Shown here: positions 58,951 through 64,000 of the stretch, piece by piece
Layout of the letters: each line of letters begins with the position of its first letter
Numbering within the stretch: position 1 is the stretch's first letter
NCBI GenBank assembly: GCA_001458075.1
Contig: LN899469.1
Coordinates: 1,710,659 to 1,774,658, forward strand
Length of the DNA stretch: 64,000 nucleotides
DNA from: Idiomarinaceae bacterium HL-53
Lineage (GTDB): Bacteria; Pseudomonadota; Gammaproteobacteria; Enterobacterales; Alteromonadaceae
Direction: 5' to 3'
Translations under genes and position numbers: made by a program
The notes under the pieces: model-generated
Seen by the model: the letters and a program-made list of their open reading frames with translations, nothing else
What the model was told of the DNA's origin: nothing
The model's database searches: none

Positions 58951-59099
58951 TTTGTTTTCTCCCTGTCTTTTGAATTGCTTGCAGTATATCACTCACCAAC
59001 TGAGTTACAGAGCTATTTGCCGAATTTTTGCGGTTGCTCATAGTTTTGTTGTGGTAGGATTTACCTAACAAATCAATAACACGAAACAAGTGGTGTGAA

Positions 59100-61529
59100 A
59101 TGAAATTCATAATGAAAGTCAGCGCACTAGCGCTTTTGCTAAGCACTCACCAAGCTCTGGCGGTGGAAAAAGATAATGTCTGGGTTTATGAGGTTCCAGC
59201 GGCAGGCTCGGTGGTTGGTTTAGCTGACTCAGAGCGTGCGGATGCGATTCGAGATTCGCTCGTCGCACCATTCTTTGAGCGCTTACCAGGAGGAGAGACG
59301 CTCGCTGGACGCAGTGGGACCGCATCAGGGTTTCAAGTATTACATGTGCCGCTAGCGACACAGCGTTTTACCCAAGGTAACCTCAGTGTTGCAGGCGCCG
59401 AGAATGCCACTTTTTATCTCAACGGTGTGCGTGTTGCCGACGAGGATGAACAGGTTGCATTAGCAATGCCCACGGGAGATCACCAGCTTCTCGTATTCTT
59501 AGAAGGAGTGGAGAGCTGGCAAAGCGTTAATGTGCAATGGGAAGGAAAGGCGGACCATGATCAAGTCGATACCGGTCGTGTCGATGAAGTACGGTTGAGT
59601 CAGACGCATGTTTTTGATGCGCCGGTGACAACGGCTGTAGAGGTTTCTGCTTCGGGTCAGTACGTTGTTTGGAGGCGTCAGCACTTTTCTGAGGACACAG
59701 GGAATGCGGCGCAAGTCGATTTGCAAATCTACGACGTTAACAACGAAAGAACGGTCTACCGCTGGAATCAAACTGGTGTGCACAGTTTTGCTTGGCATCC
59801 AGAGCAAGAGCAACTTGCTTGGGTTGAAGGGAATCGTATTCAGCTTTTAACCTTGGAAACCCTCGAGATTCGTCAGCTAACGCCTGCATTTGAGGGGGTT
59901 CGTGGATTGCAATGGGCGAACTCAGACACACTTATTTTTAGCTGGAATAAGGAGGGTGAGCAAGACGGCGAGATGGTGAAGCGATATCGTGCGTTAGAAG
60001 ATCGTTGGAGCTACTTCCGAGATGTGAGCCAGTTGTTCTCACTCCAAGTGGAATCAGGCGTGATTCAGCAGCTCACCAATGCGGCTGTCACGTCATCATT
60101 AGAAGACGTTCATAGTACAAAAAACAAATTACTGCTCAGCCGCAGTGTGATTGATTATCGTGAACCTGCACATTATCTCGTTGAGTTATATGAACTGAAT
60201 ATGACCGATGGTGAAGAAGTGAAGCTTGGTGAATACCGAACCTTTAACCAAGCGTTTTATCTAAATAACGATCTATATGTGGTTGCTGGACCGGAATTTG
60301 GCGATGGTGCAGGGCGTGCACTGCCCGAAGGAATGTTGGCAAACAATTACGATGGTCAGCTTTACCGAATGATGGCAGATGGTAATGTAGAGGCGTTAAG
60401 TAAAGACTTTGATCCCGCGATTGGAAGTGCGCAAGCGATGGCGAATGGCGAAGTACTTCTGCGTGTTACCGAACGAGATACCACACAGCTCTATCGTTTC
60501 CTTCCCAACAATAAGTCCTTCGTTAAAGTACCTACGGGGCTCGATATTGTGGACACATATTCGGTCACAGCAGCATCGGTTCCGACCATTTTCTTTGCTG
60601 GGACGGAAGTGACAAGACCAAGCCGTATGGGCTATGTCGACACAGAGAGTTCAGCTCCCTCGGTGCTATGGGACAGCTATTCTTTGCATTATAGAAATGT
60701 CGATATTCACGATATTCGCGAGTGGAATTTTAGAAACGATCAAGGTGACACGATTTTTGGTCGTATTTATCTGCCGCCTCAATTTGATAGTGGCAAGAAA
60801 TATCCAGCGCTGGTTTATTACTATGGCGGTACGTCGCCAGTACAGCGAGCTTTTACTGGGCGTTATCCCTTTAATCAATGGGCTGCTCAGGGCTATGTTG
60901 TCTATGTTGTGCAACCAAGCGGAGCGACAGGGTTTGGTCAGGAGTTCTCAGCTCGCCATGTGAATGCGTGGGGCGAGTATACGGCGCAAGAAATTATTAC
61001 CGGCACCGAGCGATTTTTGGCGGCTCATAGTTTCGTAGATGCAGATCGCGTGGGGCACTTAGGCGCTTCTTACGGCGGCTTCATGACCATGCTACTTGCG
61101 ACAATGACGGACATTTACAGTGCGTCGATGTCGCACGCCGGCATTAGTAATATAACTTCGTACTGGGGCCAAGGTTGGTGGGGTTTCTTATATTCTGGTG
61201 AGGCCAGTAAAGGCTCGTTCCCATGGAATAATGAGCAGCTTTATACCTACCGCAGCCCGGTTTTTCATGCGGATCAAATCACCGCACCGATGTTATTGAT
61301 TCATGGTGACGCCGATACAAATGTACCTCCAGGCGAAAGCCACAACATGTTTACGGCCTTAAAGCTGTTAGGAAAAGACGTTGAGCTGGTCGAGTACAAG
61401 GGCGCAGATCATCATATTATTGCGCGCGACGAGCGTTTTCATTGGTGGGATACTTACATGGCTTTCTTTGATAAATATTTAAAGGGCGAGCCGGAATGGT
61501 GGGATCATCTGTATCCTGAGGAAGAATAG
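59100..61529 (+). CDS. Secreted S9-family prolyl oligopeptidase/DPP-like peptidase
   Basis: 809 residues. A signal peptide (MKFIMKVSALALLLSTHQALA) exports it. A beta-propeller region (about 185-530) with repeats such as YVVWRRQHF and FAWHPEQEQLAW is followed by the alpha/beta-hydrolase domain. The catalytic triad is Ser657 in GASYGGF, Asp739 in DADTNVPP and His771 or 772 in GADHHI. A GRIYLPPQFDSGKKYPALVYYYGG segment starts the catalytic domain. It cleaves short peptides, as expected for protein-fed marine bacteria. The rhombosortase gene follows six bases later. Confidence 0.92.
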   Translation: MKFIMKVSALALLLSTHQALAVEKDNVWVYEVPAAGSVVGLADSERADAIRDSLVAPFFERLPGGETLAGRSGTASGFQVLHVPLATQRFTQGNLSVAGAENATFYLNGVRVADEDEQVALAMPTGDHQLLVFLEGVESWQSVNVQWEGKADHDQVDTGRVDEVRLSQTHVFDAPVTTAVEVSASGQYVVWRRQHFSEDTGNAAQVDLQIYDVNNERTVYRWNQTGVHSFAWHPEQEQLAWVEGNRIQLLTLETLEIRQLTPAFEGVRGLQWANSDTLIFSWNKEGEQDGEMVKRYRALEDRWSYFRDVSQLFSLQVESGVIQQLTNAAVTSSLEDVHSTKNKLLLSRSVIDYREPAHYLVELYELNMTDGEEVKLGEYRTFNQAFYLNNDLYVVAGPEFGDGAGRALPEGMLANNYDGQLYRMMADGNVEALSKDFDPAIGSAQAMANGEVLLRVTERDTTQLYRFLPNNKSFVKVPTGLDIVDTYSVTAASVPTIFFAGTEVTRPSRMGYVDTESSAPSVLWDSYSLHYRNVDIHDIREWNFRNDQGDTIFGRIYLPPQFDSGKKYPALVYYYGGTSPVQRAFTGRYPFNQWAAQGYVVYVVQPSGATGFGQEFSARHVNAWGEYTAQEIITGTERFLAAHSFVDADRVGHLGASYGGFMTMLLATMTDIYSASMSHAGISNITSYWGQGWWGFLYSGEASKGSFPWNNEQLYTYRSPVFHADQITAPMLLIHGDADTNVPPGESHNMFTALKLLGKDVELVEYKGADHHIIARDERFHWWDTYMAFFDKYLKGEPEWWDHLYPEEE

Positions 61530-61534
61530 AGGAC

Positions 61535-62149
61535 ATGTGGTTAACCATACCCACTCAGAAGGCTTTTTGGGTGCCACCGCTTGCGGTGGCACTTCTCATT
61601 GCACTTATTTTTTTCCTTCCTTTGACATGGCAAGAGTCGCTCAGTTTTGTGCGGAGCGAGATTGAACAAGGAGCATGGTGGAGAGTCTTATCGGGACAAT
61701 GGATTCACTTGCGATTCAGTCACTTGATAACGAATCTATTGGGGCTGGGCGTGATTTGGCTATTTTTTGCTGAATATTTGCGCGCTAGACTCTTTTTACC
61801 TGCGCTAACGGTCACTTCGGTGGGCTGTATGTGGGGAACCTACCTTTGGGCGCCGGAAATATCTCACTATGTTGGCTTTTCTGGCACTTTGTATGGGCTG
61901 TTTGCGTGGGGCGCGTGTCGCGATGTGCTGCATCGAAAGTCGATGGGGTGGCTGTTATTACTGATTGTAGTGGGGAAAGTGAGTTACGATTACTGGGTAG
62001 GACCGGTCAGCCTGAGCGGCACGGCGATTGACTATTTAGCCACGCCTACACATCTCTTTGGCGTGGGGAGTGGCATCATCTGGGCAATACTGATATTTAT
62101 CGGCTTTGAAAGAGCACGTTCCCTGGATTCATCAACACCCAACTCGTGA
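61535..62149 (+). CDS. Rhombosortase (rhomboid-family GlyGly-CTERM processing protease)
   Basis: 204 residues with about six membrane helices. The rhomboid serine motif is in GFSGTLYGLFAWG with Ser116, and the likely catalytic His173 is in TPTHLFGVGSG. The segment WWRVLSGQWIHLRFSHLITNLLGL is typical of rhombosortases (RrtA), which cut GlyGly-CTERM tails and attach proteins to the outer surface. The small size and lack of cytoplasmic domains fit that group rather than GlpG. The probable substrate tail is encoded at the end of the window. Its last 53 bases overlap the converging oxygenase gene. Confidence 0.88.
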   Translation: MWLTIPTQKAFWVPPLAVALLIALIFFLPLTWQESLSFVRSEIEQGAWWRVLSGQWIHLRFSHLITNLLGLGVIWLFFAEYLRARLFLPALTVTSVGCMWGTYLWAPEISHYVGFSGTLYGLFAWGACRDVLHRKSMGWLLLLIVVGKVSYDYWVGPVSLSGTAIDYLATPTHLFGVGSGIIWAILIFIGFERARSLDSSTPNS

Positions 62150-62795
62150 GAATGTACTTGTCATTACTTCGCGGTGTCGTTCCCCTGTGAGTGTGCGTGA
62201 AGTAGGCTGGTGCGATCACCATTCTGCCTTTTCTTGGTTCTATCTGCTTGTTCTGATAATAGAAGTCCGTTGTACCACCTTCTGCCACGTCGTTTAAATA
62301 GAACATAAATAAGAGCGTTCGATGCAGCGCTTCCGTGCTGTTTGGTTGTGGATACACTTCGCAGTGCCAGTAATTGTAATTCCCTTCGTCGGCACGATAC
62401 CGCTGCGCTTGTATTGCGCCTAAACGGTATAAAAGCTTCATGTAATGAGCTTCGTTGCCTTTGGCTACCTCTGCAAAATTCTCATGCGTTAAGTTCACCA
62501 CTTGGCCCGTGAGCGGATGTTTTACTTTTAAGGCGACCGGTGCAATTAAGCCAAAATGATAAGTTTGGAAGTACTCCAAAATCTTTTGCGCAGTCAGTGT
62601 GCGAACTCGATTTACGAGTGATTGATACTCTGCATGTTGATCAAGGTACAAGTCATGACTGACTTTCTTATCTTTCTCAACGCCATGTCCCGTTTTTCCT
62701 TCAACTAGGTGAGGAGAACTTTCGAATACCGCAATGAGTTCCTCGCACAGCTCGTCAGGCAAAGCATTATCGTAGATTCCTATAAAGTCAGACAT
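62097..62795 (-). CDS. 2-oxoglutarate/Fe(II)-dependent oxygenase, prolyl-hydroxylase-like
   Basis: 232 residues. The fold starts IGIYDNALPDELCEELIAVFE, typical of P4H-type oxygenases. The likely iron site is His in NYWHCEVYPQ and His in THTHRGTTP, with the 2-oxoglutarate-binding Lys in KYILTSW. The first motif reads H-x-E, not the usual H-x-D, as in a few family members such as clavaminate synthase. AEGGTTDFYYQNKQIEPRKGRMVI is a second family mark. The substrate is unknown. It follows the lipoprotein gene by 5 bases. It overlaps the converging rhombosortase gene by 53 bases. Confidence 0.85.
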   Translation of the reverse strand: MSDFIGIYDNALPDELCEELIAVFESSPHLVEGKTGHGVEKDKKVSHDLYLDQHAEYQSLVNRVRTLTAQKILEYFQTYHFGLIAPVALKVKHPLTGQVVNLTHENFAEVAKGNEAHYMKLLYRLGAIQAQRYRADEGNYNYWHCEVYPQPNSTEALHRTLLFMFYLNDVAEGGTTDFYYQNKQIEPRKGRMVIAPAYFTHTHRGTTPRSNDKYILTSWVLMNPGNVLFQSR

Positions 62796-62800
62796 GATAA

Positions 62801-63250
62801 TTAATGAGTCGCCGTTTCAGCAATCACACACATGCCCCCAGCGACTGTCACACGTGGCGGGGTAAGAACTTCACATGTTCCCATTAAACCTTCTTCTTCG
62901 TTGCGCTGCGCAGCCATGGCATTGTATCGTTGCGCCAAGTCGTTCAGTTTCGCTTCATCGGCAACTGCCGTCGAATACAGAATAAATCGTTCTGGCCCGC
63001 CACAGGGTCTTTGTCCAACTGGCAGTAATTTACATTGATCCGGGTTTTCCGCTCGGGCAACGCCCGCCGTAGCTCTTATTTCGTTGAGTAGCGCGGCCAT
63101 CGTGTCTGCGGTCGCTGCTTCAATGTTGACTTCGTCAGGGACGGTATCGTTCTGATTACTCTCGCGTGTCATCTGCTCATTGTTACATGCTGCGAGTAGA
63201 CAGGCGCCTAATAACGTGACCCAAGTGAATTTACTTTGCAACCGATTCAT
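62801..63250 (-). CDS. Lipoprotein of unknown function
   Basis: 149 residues with a lipoprotein signal (VTLLGACLLAACNN), so lipidated at Cys22 and probably kept in the outer membrane because Asn follows the Cys rather than Asp. The mature part has DTMAALLNEIRATAGVARAENPDQCKLLPVGQRPCGGPERF with two or more cysteines for a possible disulfide. No family recognised. It is 5 bases upstream of the oxygenase gene and is separated by a terminator from the large surface-protein gene upstream. Confidence 0.75.
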   Translation of the reverse strand: MNRLQSKFTWVTLLGACLLAACNNEQMTRESNQNDTVPDEVNIEAATADTMAALLNEIRATAGVARAENPDQCKLLPVGQRPCGGPERFILYSTAVADEAKLNDLAQRYNAMAAQRNEEEGLMGTCEVLTPPRVTVAGGMCVIAETATH

Positions 63251-63305
63251 TGTTCATCCTTTTTCTATTTTGAATAGCCTTAGTATTCATGAAATTGAAG
63301 ACAAT

Positions 63306-63330
63306 AAAAAGGGGCGTTATCGCCCCTTTT
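63306..63330 (-). terminator. Rho-independent terminator after the GlyGly-CTERM protein gene
   Basis: AAAAAGGGGCG at 63306-63316 and CGCCCCTTTT at 63321-63330 form the stem around TTAT. On the minus strand a T-run follows, so it ends the large surface-protein gene at 63347. It nearly matches the hairpin at 52583-52609. Confidence 0.88.
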
Positions 63331-63346
63331 ACGTTTTGTTTAGATA

Positions 63347-64000
63347 TTACGCTTTACGGCGACGACGCACGAAGAGTAATGGGAAAGCTAACAATAAAAG
63401 TAAGCCTCCAAAGTGACCTTCATACCATTTGTCGCTGCTCGGCTTGCGCTCTAAGGTGACGCTTACAGTAGTACTGTCGGAGAATTCACCATCAGAAACA
63501 GTGAGTTCAAACACGGCAGTTCCCTGAGTTGCGAGCGCTGGCACAGTAAAGCTTGCGCTTGCTGCGTTTGCGTTGCTAAGCGTTACATTTGGACCAGAAA
63601 GTTGAGCCCATTCGAACGTGAGCGTGTCACCCTCTGGGTCTGAACTCGCAGAGCCGTTCAATGTAACACCGGTATTGAACGCGGCACTTGCAGGCGCTGT
63701 CGCTGATGCCGTAGGCGCAGTGTTAGAGTTTTCAACAATGACTGAAACAGTCGCAGTTGAAGTTCCCAACCCGTTCGCATCGACAACTCGGTAAGTGAAG
63801 CTGTCGCTCCCTACAAAGTCAGCCTCTGGCGTGTAAACGAAAGCGAATGGATCCGCTTCTTCACCTTCGGCAACTTCTGCAGCAGCAATCGTACCGTTTA
63901 CTGGTGCAGAGACGATTTCAATCGAACCGTCGCCCACGGCAGCAAAGTTCATCGGCTGTACAGCTCGCCATTCACCCACGTCTGAATCGAGACGTGTTTC
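63347..64000 (-). CDS. Large extracellular protein with Ig/PKD-like repeats and GlyGly-CTERM tail (5' end outside window)
   Basis: The frame is open to the window edge, so at least 217 C-terminal residues are seen and the start lies outside. A cadherin- or Big-type domain (DPFAFVYTPEADFVGSDSFTYRVVDANG) is followed by a PKD/REJ-like domain (LNGSASSDPEGDTLTFEWAQLSG and VFELTVSDGEFSDSTTVSV). The end HFGGLLLLLAFPLLFVRRRRKA has the pattern glycines, hydrophobic helix, arginine cluster of a GlyGly-CTERM sorting tail (63350-63409). Such tails often end secreted S8 peptidases in Alteromonadales; the catalytic part is not visible. The rhombosortase at 61535 probably cleaves it. Confidence 0.82.
   Translation of the reverse strand, partial: ETRLDSDVGEWRAVQPMNFAAVGDGSIEIVSAPVNGTIAAAEVAEGEEADPFAFVYTPEADFVGSDSFTYRVVDANGLGTSTATVSVIVENSNTAPTASATAPASAAFNTGVTLNGSASSDPEGDTLTFEWAQLSGPNVTLSNANAASASFTVPALATQGTAVFELTVSDGEFSDSTTVSVTLERKPSSDKWYEGHFGGLLLLLAFPLLFVRRRRKA

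Noticed and set aside
58357-58992. Start of the outer-membrane protein at 58992
   Set aside because: The ATG at 58950 has GGGAG upstream and begins a normal signal peptide; the extra 14 residues do not.

Overview
The window looks like a chromosomal segment of a marine gammaproteobacterium of the order Alteromonadales, most likely the family Idiomarinaceae. This is inferred from gene content and order: pabB-nudL-sdaA, smc-zipA-ligA (SMC rather than MukB), gloB next to a YafS-like methyltransferase, rnhA divergent from dnaQ, a TIGR03503-type gene after dnaQ, dnaE-accA-tilS, a branched-chain keto-acid dehydrogenase operon, and many peptide or amino-acid degrading enzymes. Coding density is very high. 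No intergenic gap exceeds about 220 bases, and I see no integrase, transposase, phage gene or CRISPR array.

Layout. 1-1.6 kb: two translationally coupled amidohydrolases, the first cut by the window edge. 1.6-6.5 kb: a signalling block with a double-receiver regulator, an STAS protein plus a REC-PP2C-kinase fusion (a partner-switching pair), a YciH/SUI1 factor, a membrane-anchored coiled-coil protein and a sensorless histidine kinase. 6.5-13.3 kb: cysB, the sdaA/nudL/pabB group, class I fumarase and a PAS-like orphan. 13.5-23.8 kb: chromosome maintenance and envelope genes (smc, zipA, ligA, mltD, gloB, methyltransferase). 23.8-29.4 kb: an accessory cassette of rhodanese, two-cysteine ArsR repressor, YgaP-type membrane protein and RND efflux pump, placed between gloB/methyltransferase and rnhA/dnaQ. 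29.3-34.4 kb: rnhA, dnaQ, a TIGR03503-type protein, three tandem tRNA-Asp genes behind one strong promoter, and a PAS-GGDEF diguanylate cyclase. 34.6-42.2 kb: dnaE, accA, tilS, a second diguanylate cyclase and a patatin phospholipase. 42.4-48.6 kb: a second RND pump, a DUF599 protein and astE. 48.8-52.6 kb: E1alpha, E1beta and E2 of a 2-oxo acid dehydrogenase with a 16-base palindrome upstream. 52.6-58.9 kb: small membrane proteins, an Asp/Glu racemase, then on the minus strand an outer-membrane protein, an AbgT-family transporter, argE, rnhB and an SDR. 59.1-64 kb: an S9 peptidase, a rhombosortase, a 2OG-Fe(II) oxygenase, a lipoprotein and the C-terminus of a surface protein whose tail looks like the GlyGly-CTERM signal a rhombosortase cuts.

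Most interesting points: (i) the rhodanese/ArsR/YgaP-TM/RND cassette, a candidate reactive-sulfur-responsive efflux system; (ii) a multi-segment hairpin in the leader of the AbgT transporter that would bury its ribosome-binding site; (iii) a terminator plus competing palindrome between abgT and argE; (iv) rhombosortase and a likely substrate as near neighbours; (v) a short TilS with a changed P-loop; (vi) an amidohydrolase without its usual metal motif, coupled to a partner. All functional statements are read from sequence motifs and remembered family knowledge; no database search was run.
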